Assembly: GCA_012510495.1 (NCBI GenBank)
Contig: JAAZHX010000266.1
Coordinates: 27,657-91,656 of the forward strand
Direction of reading: 5' to 3'
DNA from: Smithella sp.
GTDB taxonomy: Bacteria > Desulfobacterota > Syntrophia > Syntrophales > Smithellaceae
DNA length: 64,000 nt
Positions 17,731-26,114 of the stretch are shown here, one piece after another. How positions within the stretch are numbered: position 1 is the stretch's first letter; each line of letters starts with the position of its first letter. The notes under the pieces are model-generated. The model was not told where the DNA came from. It made no database searches and worked only from the letters and a program-made list of their open reading frames with translations. The position numbers and the translations under genes were made by a program.

Positions 17731-19074
17731 CTAGATTTTGAAATCGGTTTTCTTGTTCCAGACGCCCAGCGCGACACCCAGCTCTTCATGCTCTTTGGCG
17801 TATTCTTCCAGCCGGATGCCTTGAATCGCGGCGTCGATGGCCTGCCGGAGAGCGCGGGCGCCGGCTTTCGGTCCTCCCGGATGGGCGTGAATGCCGCCGC
17901 CCGAACCGATCATGGTATCTCTGCCCAGCGTGTTGACGATGTCCGCCACATTGGCCGGCGTGATGCCGCCCGAAGGCATGGGCAGGGACGGCTTCAGGCC
18001 GCCCATTGGATACGTCAGGTTGCGCACGGTACTCATGAAGCGATCGTGCATATACATGGCCTTGCCGCCCAGGGAGAAGGGCAGAACGACCGAGTCCGCT
18101 CCGCACAGACGGGCAAACTTGCCTAAAATAAGCGGCGACGACACTCCCTGATTGGGCGCCATATAATAGGCGCCGGCAAAATCCATGTGCGCCAGAATCG
18201 GCACGTTGATGGCCGGATCATCGGCCAGCGCGCGCATGGCTTCCGGTCCGACGGACAGGTAGTTCACCATCATTGCGTTTGCGCCCGCGTCAACGCAGCG
18301 CCGGGCCAGGTCGAACATCCGCGGCAGGCGGTCGGTGACATTGACGGTGTAAAGGGTATGTTCGCCGGTTTCTTCAAATACTTCTTTTTCAATCTTCATA
18401 TAAGCCTTCACGCGTTTGACTGCGTCGTTGTAGCGCATATTGGCGATCAACTCATCGTCCTTGATCACATCGCAGCCGCCCAGCGCCGCTTCCCGGAAGA
18501 GCTTGGTGCCGACTTCCAGCGGATAGCCGCTGCAGGGTTTGATCATGTTGTTCAGCAGCGGACGGCCTTTTTTGAGACCCAGCGCCTTCCACCAGCCGTC
18601 CGTCCCGAACTTCGGCCCGTTGAACTGATCCAGCGTGGCTTTGGGGAGGCGCAGATCCAGCAGTTTGAAGTTGGGCACCATGGAAATGTTGCCGATCACG
18701 GCGGTGAGCATCATCGGCAATTGATCTTCGATATTGGCCGCCGGAAAAGCGATCTGAAGAACGTATTGCCGCTCGGTCACATCCGCCGGCAGGGCGTGTT
18801 CATAATAAGGAACTTCAAAAACGCCGATGACTTTGGCCACATGGCCCGCGCGCACTTCAGGCGTTTCGCCCGGCACCGGCAACCAGGTGCCGGTGGTCTG
18901 CTCGATCGCCAGAACCTGCCCCATCACCGCCATATCCCAGCCTTTATCCGCCTTGATCCAGTAAGTGGCGATGACATGTTTTTCCATATCGATGCCTTCC
19001 GGCAAAGCTATGGGCTTATCGTCAAAGGGGCCGATTTTGGCTTTGGAAACCGTCGAATTTTTCTTTGTTTTCAT
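17731..19074 (-). CDS. RuBisCO-like protein (form IV type)
   Basis: Protein of 447 residues with the RuBisCO large-chain fold. Counterparts of active-site residues are visible: Lys179 in IKP (K175 of spinach RuBisCO), the carbamylation-site lysine Lys205 followed by DDE (K201, D203, E204), His296 in AHMDF, Ser368 in PSGGI (S379) and the GSGGGIHAHPGGP phosphate loop (G403/G404). The KPKLG of true RuBisCO is KPCSG here, and the HRAMH and loop-6 GKLEG regions are rewritten. It is therefore probably an enolase-, isomerase- or transcarboxylase-type RuBisCO-like protein, not a carboxylase. The ATG at 19074 has an AGGAG box; 32 bases separate it from the upstream aminotransferase gene. Confidence 0.88.
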   Translation of the reverse strand: MKTKKNSTVSKAKIGPFDDKPIALPEGIDMEKHVIATYWIKADKGWDMAVMGQVLAIEQTTGTWLPVPGETPEVRAGHVAKVIGVFEVPYYEHALPADVTERQYVLQIAFPAANIEDQLPMMLTAVIGNISMVPNFKLLDLRLPKATLDQFNGPKFGTDGWWKALGLKKGRPLLNNMIKPCSGYPLEVGTKLFREAALGGCDVIKDDELIANMRYNDAVKRVKAYMKIEKEVFEETGEHTLYTVNVTDRLPRMFDLARRCVDAGANAMMVNYLSVGPEAMRALADDPAINVPILAHMDFAGAYYMAPNQGVSSPLILGKFARLCGADSVVLPFSLGGKAMYMHDRFMSTVRNLTYPMGGLKPSLPMPSGGITPANVADIVNTLGRDTMIGSGGGIHAHPGGPKAGARALRQAIDAAIQGIRLEEYAKEHEELGVALGVWNKKTDFKI

Positions 19075-19106
19075 AAATGCAATGCTCCTTTGTGTTTTAA
19101 ATGGGT

Positions 19107-20516
19107 TTACTCTCCGGGAATCAGCGAAAGGACGTATTCCCAAATGCTCAACGTTTTCTTTAACGCCTCGTCATCATGCTGCATACAGGCGTACATGCGG
19201 GTTCCGGCCAGCGTGCACAATCCGTGCGCCATGGTGACGATCTGATAATTGTCCGCAACTTCTTTCCTGGCAAAAATCTGCACAAGGGCGTCCGGCGCCT
19301 TCACGTCCACGGAGAAAAACGCCGTTGTCATATAATGCATGATCGCGCCAAAATTATAAACAAAGAACCCCAGATCGGGACGCGTCGCAAAAAGGTCATT
19401 GAGCGCTCCGGTCAGCTTATCGGCGTAAGCCGCCGCCTTTTCCACGGCTTTGTTTTCTTCCATGTATTTGAGCGCATAATAACAGGCCGCCATCGAAATG
19501 GGATTGGCGGCCAGCGTGCCGCCCACGAATACTTTTTCGCCGATGCTGCCGGCGCATACTTTCATGATGTCCTTTTTGCCGGCCACCGCGCCCGATGAAG
19601 GATAGCCGTGCGTGATGATTTTTCCCAGAACCGTGAGATCCGGAATGATGTTGTAGTATTTCTGAGCGCCGCCCATATCCAGACGGAAGCCCGTGACGAC
19701 CTCGTCAAAAATCATTAAGGCTTCATACTGATCGCACAGCCGGCGAATGGTTTTGTTCCAGTCCGGATGAACCGGATGAGCGCCGGATTCGCCGCCGATC
19801 GGTTCGACCATCACGCCCGCCACACCGCCTTTGTCCTGATGATCTTTAAACGCTTTTTCCAGCCCTTCAAAGTCGTTGGGCGAGACATCGACCGTATGGG
19901 CGAAACATTCTCCGGGAACGCCTTTGGCTTCCAGGTTATACGTTTGGGGGATATGCACGGAGTAAACCATCTGATCCGACCAGCCGTGATAGCTGCCGCC
20001 GATCTTGATGATTTTGAGTTTGCCGGTATAGGCGCGCGCGATGCGCAAAGCGGCCATGTCCGCTTCCGTTCCGGACTGAAGGAAACGAACCATTTCCACC
20101 CCGGGCATGTTTTTGATGATGGCTTCGGCGGCGAGAAGCTCGTATTCGGAAGTAAGCCCCGTGGCGGGCCCCTTGTGCCGGATGAGATCAATGATCTTTT
20201 CATCGAGTGGTTCGTAGCCGTGCCCCAGGATAATCGGCGCGCCGCACAACAGATAATCGAGATACTCATTGCCGTCCACATCCCAGATTTTATATCCTTT
20301 GGCGCGGTCCATCGCCAGGGGGAAAGGTTTGTTCTGGCTCAGGTTGTGCTGCACACCGCCGGGAATTATGCCTTTGGCCTTCTCGAAGATCTCGATGGAT
20401 TTGCGGCATCGCGCGGCATAAAGTTTATGTTCGGTTTCCAGTTTGTCTTTGGGAATCGGCCGGGGCGCGCGGGCCAGCAGCTCATCTTTTCTTTTCATAA
20501 TTTCCGCGTATTCCAT
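19107..20516 (-). CDS. Class III aminotransferase, glutamate-1-semialdehyde aminomutase-like
   Basis: PLP enzyme of 469 residues. The SGTEADMAALRIAR phosphate loop, the FDEVVTGFR motif with Asp271 (binds the pyridine N) and the PLP lysine Lys299 in VLGKIITHGYP are all present. Overall it resembles HemL, but the N-terminal 40 residues are extended and the context is carbohydrate metabolism, not haem synthesis. It could convert an aldehyde or keto intermediate to an amino compound or the reverse. It lies between FGGY kinase 2 (34-base gap) and the RuBisCO-like gene, so it belongs to that operon. The substrate is unknown. Confidence 0.85.
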   Translation of the reverse strand: MEYAEIMKRKDELLARAPRPIPKDKLETEHKLYAARCRKSIEIFEKAKGIIPGGVQHNLSQNKPFPLAMDRAKGYKIWDVDGNEYLDYLLCGAPIILGHGYEPLDEKIIDLIRHKGPATGLTSEYELLAAEAIIKNMPGVEMVRFLQSGTEADMAALRIARAYTGKLKIIKIGGSYHGWSDQMVYSVHIPQTYNLEAKGVPGECFAHTVDVSPNDFEGLEKAFKDHQDKGGVAGVMVEPIGGESGAHPVHPDWNKTIRRLCDQYEALMIFDEVVTGFRLDMGGAQKYYNIIPDLTVLGKIITHGYPSSGAVAGKKDIMKVCAGSIGEKVFVGGTLAANPISMAACYYALKYMEENKAVEKAAAYADKLTGALNDLFATRPDLGFFVYNFGAIMHYMTTAFFSVDVKAPDALVQIFARKEVADNYQIVTMAHGLCTLAGTRMYACMQHDDEALKKTLSIWEYVLSLIPGE

Positions 20517-20550
20517 AAAATCACGTCCTCCTGCGATGCTTCTTTTTGCT

Positions 20551-22152
20551 TTATAAAGCGCATGTCCCTTCTTTTTGTTGGTTCATGCGGGCGCATGCCT
20601 TCTTTTGCGAATTATAATATACGGTGAACTCCTTGAACAATTCGTCGTAAACTTCCCGGTTGTCGGGGTTGGGCGTGTATTCGGCCTTGATTTGAACGTA
20701 TTGCGGAATGTCTTCCAGGCGGATGCGCCCCAGCGCCATCGCCGCCAGAAAAGCGGCGCCCCGGACGTTGGAATAAATCGGGTCTTTGACCTGGCGGATT
20801 TTACGATCGAAAATATCGGCAAAGATTTGCGACCAGACATCGGAATTGGCGCCGCCGCCGATAAAATTCAAATACTCAAACGGGCGCCCCATGAATTTTT
20901 CCACCGGCGTAAGCAGCCATTTGGCGTTGAAAGCCACCCCTTCATAAACGGCCCGGACAAGGTCCTCGCGCGTATTTTCCAGCGAAAGATTGAAGATGGA
21001 CGAGCGGATGCGGCAGTCATCCACCGGAGAGCGCTCTCCGTAGAGCCAGGGCGTGAAAATCACTTTGTTGGCGCCCGCCGGAACCCGCCCGACAATTTTA
21101 TCCATCACTTTGTAAATATCCGGCGCGCATTCTTCCCGCATCAGTTCGTCCTTGTGATACAAAACATTGTCCCTGAGCCAGGTCAGGCATTTGCCGGCGC
21201 ATTCCTGCTCGCAGAGAATGAGGTAGCGGCCGGGCACCGGACTGGGAAAAGATCCGAGGTTATTGGAGATGTCCGTTTTTTTAAACGGCACGTGGGCGGA
21301 GATCCACGACGACGTGCCGATATACAGGTGTCCTTCAAAATCCCGCACGGCGCCGGATCCCACGCCCGCCGAGGGAACATCGGGCGTCCCGCCAATGACG
21401 GGCGTTTCTTCCTTAAGTCCCAGCTCGGCGGCAATTTCTTTTTTCACCGGGCCGACAATCTCCAGGGCCTGTATCAAATCCGGCAACTTTGAACGATCAA
21501 AGCCGATCATTTTCAGGAGTTTATCGCAATAGACCACGCGCGAAGGATTGCGGTTGTCCGTCAACCAGTGCAACAAAATGGAATCATAGGTGGCGGTGAA
21601 CCTCCCCGTAAACCGCAGATTAAGGTAATCTTTGGGTTCGAGAAATTTATACGCCGCGCGGTAGATTTCCGGTCGGTTTTTTTTCAGCCAGAGAATATGT
21701 CCCGCCGGGTCTTTCCCGGTCAGCGTGGGCAGCGCACCGGTATACTTTTGCCAGAGCAGCGCCTTGTATAAAGAGTATCCGCTGATATTCAACAGGCCGC
21801 CGAAGACATCTTGAACATCCCCCGCCCCCCGGCTGTCCATCCAGATGATGGCGTTCATCAAATGATTGCCCGCTTCGTCCACTGCGACGGTTCCGGACCA
21901 CTGGCTCGTGACGCTCACGGCCACAATGTCGTCGGAAGACACGCCGCTTTTTCCGATCACGCGCTTTGCCGTGTTCAAAATCGCGTTCCACCAGCCCTGC
22001 GGATCCTGTTCGGCCCCGCCGTCGGGAAGCAAGATGACGGGCGTGTCCTCAAACTCGCTGCCGATCACTTCACCGTAAACCGAAACAATCGCCGTTTTGG
22101 GCCCTGAAGTTCCCAGATCCACGGCCAGCACATATTTTTCATTGCTTTTCAT
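20551..22152 (-). CDS. FGGY-family carbohydrate kinase (xylulokinase-like), copy 2
   Basis: Kinase of 533 residues, first gene of the RuBisCO-like operon. It has the DLGTSGPK phosphate loop, the WMDSRG loop, GGTPD with the probable catalytic Asp, TPWLYGERSP, and NFIGGGANSDVWSQIFAD in the second lobe. It is clearly related to copy 1 at 14854-16443 but not a recent duplicate: many positions differ and the N-terminal regions are distinct. It likely phosphorylates a different sugar or step. The start at 22152 has a GGAGC box. Confidence 0.87.
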   Translation of the reverse strand: MKSNEKYVLAVDLGTSGPKTAIVSVYGEVIGSEFEDTPVILLPDGGAEQDPQGWWNAILNTAKRVIGKSGVSSDDIVAVSVTSQWSGTVAVDEAGNHLMNAIIWMDSRGAGDVQDVFGGLLNISGYSLYKALLWQKYTGALPTLTGKDPAGHILWLKKNRPEIYRAAYKFLEPKDYLNLRFTGRFTATYDSILLHWLTDNRNPSRVVYCDKLLKMIGFDRSKLPDLIQALEIVGPVKKEIAAELGLKEETPVIGGTPDVPSAGVGSGAVRDFEGHLYIGTSSWISAHVPFKKTDISNNLGSFPSPVPGRYLILCEQECAGKCLTWLRDNVLYHKDELMREECAPDIYKVMDKIVGRVPAGANKVIFTPWLYGERSPVDDCRIRSSIFNLSLENTREDLVRAVYEGVAFNAKWLLTPVEKFMGRPFEYLNFIGGGANSDVWSQIFADIFDRKIRQVKDPIYSNVRGAAFLAAMALGRIRLEDIPQYVQIKAEYTPNPDNREVYDELFKEFTVYYNSQKKACARMNQQKEGTCAL

Positions 22153-22206
22153 TTTTTCGCTCCGAAAGAATCCAGGTTATGACGTTTCTCTGATTGCCTT
22201 CCATTT

Positions 22207-22260
22207 TTAAGCGGAACAAAAGCCTTTCACGGATTTAACGGTTACTTTCACGTTCGACAT
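22207..22260 (-). pseudogene. Truncated TIGR04076-like opening (17 codons)
   Basis: Behind a perfect GGGAGG an ATG opens a 17-codon reading, MSNVKVTVKSVKGFCSA, which resembles the N-terminus of TIGR04076-type proteins (VKVTV..VKG.C). It stops at TAA where the family would continue with a Gly-His-rich segment. It is either a degraded gene or a short leader in front of the FGGY kinase operon. Confidence 0.35.
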
Positions 22261-22307
22261 ACGCTGCCTCCCGCGGTTGGTCATACTTCTTAAAGACAGA
22301 GTCCTTC

Positions 22308-22341
22308 CGGATGCGGGTGTCCGAAGGACCATCCGCATCCG
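22308..22341 (-). terminator. Hairpin behind the flavodoxin gene
   Basis: The 9-base stem CGGATGCGG/CCGCATCCG with a further TCC/GGA pairing inside lies 18 bases past the flavodoxin stop. There is no long T run directly after it, so its strength as terminator is uncertain. Confidence 0.45.
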
Positions 22342-22359
22342 CCGGTTTTACCGCTGCGT

Positions 22360-22815
22360 TCAGTATATTCCCATCGCGCAGCCGCCCGCGAGCGTGCCGC
22401 CCAGCTCGCGGCACGATTCGAGAACCGTTTCGGTGATGTCGCCCCTGGCTACCACCGGCGCGAAGACGGTTTTGAATTTGTAGCCCAGCGCGATGCGCTC
22501 GATGGCGCGCAGCGCGCCCGAGCCGTCGTTGCCGGCGCTGATGAATACGACAAAGGGCTTGCGGAACACTTTGTCCTGCGCGTCAACGTAGGTGCGGTCG
22601 AAGAAGTCCTTAAGCATGCCGGACATGTAGCCGAAGTTTTCGGGCGTGCCGACGGCCAGGCCGTCGCAGGCCAGCAGGTCATCGAGGGTGGCGTCGGCGG
22701 CTTTCTTCAAAACCACTTCGACGCCGTCAATGGCTTTCGCGCCTTCGTAAACGGCCTGGGCCATTTGTCCTGTGTGCCCGGTCTGGGAATGGTAAACGAT
22801 CAAAATTCGGGTCAT
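22360..22815 (-). CDS. Flavodoxin-family protein
   Basis: Small FMN protein of 151 residues with the phosphate-binding loop near the start (IVYHSQTGHTGQMAQ), the GTPENFGYMSGMLKDFFDR flavin-binding loop typical of the flavodoxin/NAD(P)H oxidoreductase type, and a GGxxAxG end. It probably carries electrons between redox partners. The ATG at 22815 is chosen because it aligns with the family N-terminus. No good ribosome site precedes it. It lies behind tpiA, separated by a long imperfect inverted repeat. Confidence 0.85.
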   Translation of the reverse strand: MTRILIVYHSQTGHTGQMAQAVYEGAKAIDGVEVVLKKAADATLDDLLACDGLAVGTPENFGYMSGMLKDFFDRTYVDAQDKVFRKPFVVFISAGNDGSGALRAIERIALGYKFKTVFAPVVARGDITETVLESCRELGGTLAGGCAMGIY

Positions 22816-22926
22816 AATAAAAAGGCCATCTGCTATGGGCAATAGGTGACGGGCGATGGGAAGCAAGAGGCGTACTTCTAAATCTTCTTCTGTCCTCTCG
22901 CTCCTTGCCTCTGACCCATAGCCTTT
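22816..22926 (-). repeat. Imperfect long inverted repeat between tpiA and the flavodoxin gene
   Basis: The outer arms AAAAAGGC..TATGGG and CCCATAGCCTTTTT face each other, with partly complementary purine-rich and pyrimidine-rich inner parts (AAGCAAGAGGCG against CGCTCCTTGCCTCTG). On the minus strand the structure ends in GGCCTTTTTATT directly before the flavodoxin ATG. It could terminate gap-pgk-tpiA transcription. It may also be a dispersed repeat of the genome; this needs a genome-wide search. Confidence 0.4.
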
Positions 22927-23673
22927 TTACGTCATTTTGGCGACGATGTCCAGAAATCCGTCCGGCTTCAGGGAGGCGCCGCCGACCAGCGCGCCGTCAA
23001 TGTCTTCCATGGCGGCCAGCTCCGCGATATTGTCTTTGGTCACGCTGCCGCCGTACAGAATGCGGATGCCCTTCGCAAGGATTCCGTAAAGCTCTCCGAT
23101 CAGGCCGCGAATGAAGGCGTGGACTTCTTCGGCCTGCGCGGACGTGGCCACCTTGCCCGTCCCGATGGCCCAGACCGGCTCGTAGGCGATCACCACATCG
23201 TCGGGCTTTTCAATGCCGTCCAGAGCGCCGCGCACCTGGCGATCGACAACCGATTGCGTCACGCCCTGCGCCCTTTCCTCATCCGTTTCGCCCACGCAGA
23301 CGATTGGTTTGAGCCCCGCGGCCTGCGCCTTTTTCACTTTGGCGTTGACGCTCTGATCCGTTTCGGAAAAATATTTGCGCCGCTCCGAATGACCGAGAAT
23401 GACGTAGGCGCAGCCGGCATCTTTGAGCATGGCGGGGGAGATTTCGCCCGTGAAGGCGCCCTTGTCCTCGCTGTACATGTTTTGCGCGGCCAGCGCCACG
23501 GCCGAACCTTTCAGAGCGTCGCCCACCGCGGCGAGCGCGGTAAACGGCGGCGCCACGACGACTTCGCCTTTGGCCGAAGCGGAAAGTCCCTCCCTGATCG
23601 CACAGGCCAGGGCGACGGATTCACCGATGGTGTTGTGCATCTTCCAGTTGCCGGCGACTATCCATTTTCTCAT
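22927..23673 (-). CDS. tpiA: Triose-phosphate isomerase
   Basis: Full-length 248-residue TIM barrel. It interconverts dihydroxyacetone phosphate and glyceraldehyde 3-phosphate. The N-terminal WKMH lysine, the catalytic His in YVILGHSERR, the catalytic Glu in AYEPVWAIGTG and the C-terminal phosphate loop YGGSV are all visible. It lies 14 bases behind pgk with a GGAGG box in between, so gap, pgk and tpiA form one glycolytic operon. Confidence 0.97.
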   Translation of the reverse strand: MRKWIVAGNWKMHNTIGESVALACAIREGLSASAKGEVVVAPPFTALAAVGDALKGSAVALAAQNMYSEDKGAFTGEISPAMLKDAGCAYVILGHSERRKYFSETDQSVNAKVKKAQAAGLKPIVCVGETDEERAQGVTQSVVDRQVRGALDGIEKPDDVVIAYEPVWAIGTGKVATSAQAEEVHAFIRGLIGELYGILAKGIRILYGGSVTKDNIAELAAMEDIDGALVGGASLKPDGFLDIVAKMT

Positions 23674-23687
23674 GGGGATCCTCCGCC

Positions 23688-24863
23688 TTAACCCAGCGCC
23701 GCAACGGCGGGCAGGGTCTTGCCTTCCAGCAGCTCCAGAAACGCGCCGCCGCCGGTGGAAATGTAGGATATCCTGTCGCTTTTGCCCGTCTTGTGAATGG
23801 CCGTGTCCGTATCACCGCCGCCCACGATCGTGAGAGCGCCGGAGGCAACCGCCGCATCCACCAGCTGGAATGTCCCCGCAGAAAAGGGCGCCAGTTCAAA
23901 CATGCCCAGCGGTCCGTTCCAGACGATGGTCCTGGCGGACTTCACGGCTTCGGAAAACGTCGCAATTGTGGCGGGACCGATGTCGAGGCCCATCCAGTCG
24001 TCGGGAATATTCTTGATATCCACAATCTTGACGTCCGCGTCCGCCGTCGGCGTCCGGGCGATGACCACATCGACCGGCAGGAGGAACTGCACGTTTTTGG
24101 CTTTGGCTTTGTCGAGAATCGTTCCGGCCAGATCCAGCATATCTGTCTCGCACAGGGACTTGCCGACGTTGTATCCCTGGGCTTTCAGGAACGTGAAAGC
24201 CATGCCGCCGCCGACGACCAGACGATCAACCCTGTCGATCACATTTTCCAGAACCTTGATTTTGTCGGACACTTTTGCGCCACCGATAATAGCGGCAAGC
24301 GGGCGGGCCGGATCACCCATAGCTTTGTTGAAATATTCGATTTCGTTTTTCAGCAGAAAACCCGCGGCACAGACGGGCACGAATTTCGTAATGGCGGTGT
24401 TGGAGGCCGCCGCGCGGTGCGAAACGGCAAAGGCGTCGTTGATATACACGTCGCACAGCCTGGCCAGTTCCTGCGCAAAAGCCTCGTCGTTTTTGTCTTC
24501 GCCGGGATGGAAGCGCAGATTTTCCAGCAGGATCACGTCGCCCGCTTTCATAGCGGCCACGGCCGCAAGCGCTTTTTCACCGATGCAGTCGTCGATGAAG
24601 GGAACATCTTTCTTCAAAAGGGCGGAAAACACCGGCGCGACGGGTTTCAGCGAAAATTCTTCCACTCTCTTGCCCTTGGGACGCCCCAGGTGGGAAGCCA
24701 CGATAACGCGGGCGCCTTTTTCGCGAAGGTAAGTGACGGTGTTTAAACTCGCTTTGACGCGGGTGTCGTCTTTGACGTTGCCGGATTTGTCCATGGGCAC
24801 GTTGAAATCCACCCGCACAAAAACCCTCTTTCCGCTGACCTCGACCTGATCCAGATACTTCAT
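23688..24863 (-). CDS. pgk: Phosphoglycerate kinase
   Basis: 391-residue monomeric PGK, full length. It transfers the phosphate of 1,3-bisphosphoglycerate to ADP. The N-terminal RVDFNVP motif, the RLGRPKG-type SHLGRPKG loop, the LLENLRFHPGE segment, and the C-terminal nucleotide-binding GGGDTDTAIHK are present. It lies 24 bases behind gap and 14 bases before tpiA on the same strand. Confidence 0.98.
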   Translation of the reverse strand: MKYLDQVEVSGKRVFVRVDFNVPMDKSGNVKDDTRVKASLNTVTYLREKGARVIVASHLGRPKGKRVEEFSLKPVAPVFSALLKKDVPFIDDCIGEKALAAVAAMKAGDVILLENLRFHPGEDKNDEAFAQELARLCDVYINDAFAVSHRAAASNTAITKFVPVCAAGFLLKNEIEYFNKAMGDPARPLAAIIGGAKVSDKIKVLENVIDRVDRLVVGGGMAFTFLKAQGYNVGKSLCETDMLDLAGTILDKAKAKNVQFLLPVDVVIARTPTADADVKIVDIKNIPDDWMGLDIGPATIATFSEAVKSARTIVWNGPLGMFELAPFSAGTFQLVDAAVASGALTIVGGGDTDTAIHKTGKSDRISYISTGGGAFLELLEGKTLPAVAALG

Positions 24864-24887
24864 GCAAATTTCCTCTCTTTGCGTATT

Positions 24888-25892
24888 TTATTTCATGATG
24901 AACGACAACAGTTCCAGCATCCGGTTGGAGAAGCCCCACTCGTTATCATACCATGAAAGGATTTTAACCATGTTGCCGCCGATGACGGTTGTGTTCGGCA
25001 AATCCACAATCGACGAATGGGGATTGCCGTTGAAATCTCTGGAAACCAGCTCTTCCTCCGAGCACAGAAGGATGCCCTTCATGGTCCTCCCGGCGTATTC
25101 CTTTAGTTTTTCGTTGATTTCCTGCCGGCTGGTCTTGCGCGCGAGCGTTGCCACGAAATCGACCAGCGACACGTTGGGCGTGGGGACGCGGATGGCCAGG
25201 CCGTCGAGCCTTCCCTTCATTTCGGGAATGACTTCCGCGATGGCCCGGGCAGCGCCGGTGGTCGTGGGAATCATCGAAAGGGCCGAAGCGCGCGCGCGCC
25301 GCAGATCCTTGTGCGGCTCGTCGATGACCACCTGATCGTTGGTATAGGAATGGATCGTCGTCATCAACCCGTATTCCACGCCGAACTCCCCGTGCAGGAT
25401 TTTGACGATCGGCGCCAGGCAGTTGGTGGTGCAGGAGCCCATGGAAATGATGGAATGCCTGCTTTTATTATAGTCTTCGGCGTTCACGCCGAAGACTACC
25501 GTCACGTCGGGATTTTTGGCGGGCGCGGAGATGACGACTTTTTTGGCGCCTGCTTTGAGATGCTTTTCCGCGCCGTCCCGGTCCGTGAATCGGCCGGTGC
25601 TTTCCAGAACAACGTCCACCTCCAGATCTCTCCAGGGGAGCTCTTCGGGGTCGCGGACGGAAAAAGTTCTGATTTCCCTGCCGTCAACCAAAATCGCATT
25701 GGGCGTCGATTGGACATCCGCCCGGAGCGTGCCGTGGGTGGAATCATATTTGAGCAGATGGGCAATGGTTCTGGCGTCGGCAAGATCATTGACGGCCACA
25801 AATTCCACATCGCTGCTTTTGCTTTCGAAACCCGCCCGAAACACCAGCCGGCCGATGCGCCCGAATCCGTTGATTGCAACTCTTATCGCCAT
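24888..25892 (-). CDS. gap: Glyceraldehyde-3-phosphate dehydrogenase
   Basis: 334 residues from the preferred second ATG at 25892. The upstream in-frame ATG at 25898 directly abuts the GGGGAG box, while the second has ideal 6-base spacing. The NAD-binding INGFGRIGRLVFR motif and the catalytic cysteine in SMGSCTTNCLAP are visible. It catalyses the oxidative phosphorylation of glyceraldehyde 3-phosphate. First gene of the gap-pgk-tpiA operon, with a good promoter upstream at 25919-25947. Confidence 0.97.
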   Translation of the reverse strand: MAIRVAINGFGRIGRLVFRAGFESKSSDVEFVAVNDLADARTIAHLLKYDSTHGTLRADVQSTPNAILVDGREIRTFSVRDPEELPWRDLEVDVVLESTGRFTDRDGAEKHLKAGAKKVVISAPAKNPDVTVVFGVNAEDYNKSRHSIISMGSCTTNCLAPIVKILHGEFGVEYGLMTTIHSYTNDQVVIDEPHKDLRRARASALSMIPTTTGAARAIAEVIPEMKGRLDGLAIRVPTPNVSLVDFVATLARKTSRQEINEKLKEYAGRTMKGILLCSEEELVSRDFNGNPHSSIVDLPNTTVIGGNMVKILSWYDNEWGFSNRMLELLSFIMK

Positions 25893-25918
25893 GGCCATCT
25901 CCCCGATTTTGATGCTTG

Positions 25919-25947
25919 AGCCTAAACAAAAGCCCGGACCTTGTCAA
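25919..25947 (-). promoter_or_regulatory. Predicted promoter of gap-pgk-tpiA
   Basis: TTGACA (25947-25942), 17-base spacer, TAGGCT (25924-25919) on the minus strand, 27 bases before the gap start. Confidence 0.65.
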
Positions 25948-26036
25948 CCCATTTCTCTTTAACGACAATGGTTTAGCGCAGATAGCGCGGGATGCCGCCG
26001 TTTTGAATTCAACCGGCAAGCCTCTTTTATTTTTCC

Positions 26037-26065
26037 TTGCACTTGGAGGCCATTGTTCATATACT
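26037..26065 (+). promoter_or_regulatory. Predicted promoter of the DUF2147 gene
   Basis: TTGCAC (26037-26042), 17-base spacer, TATACT (26060-26065), 50 bases before the start codon. Divergent from the gap promoter. Confidence 0.65.
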
Positions 26066-26114
26066 CGCGCACGGTAAAGAGATGGACGGTGTGATTTTAT
26101 CCGGGAGGACACGT

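Noticed and set aside
17731..19074. Genuine carboxylating RuBisCO and carbon fixation
   Set aside because: The KPKLG, HRAMH and GKLEG signatures are not conserved and no phosphoribulokinase or small subunit is present.
19107..20516. HemL for haem synthesis
   Set aside because: It is in a carbohydrate operon with no hem genes; only the general class III features are shared.
22207..22260. Selenocysteine readthrough of the micro-ORF
   Set aside because: It ends in TAA, not TGA.
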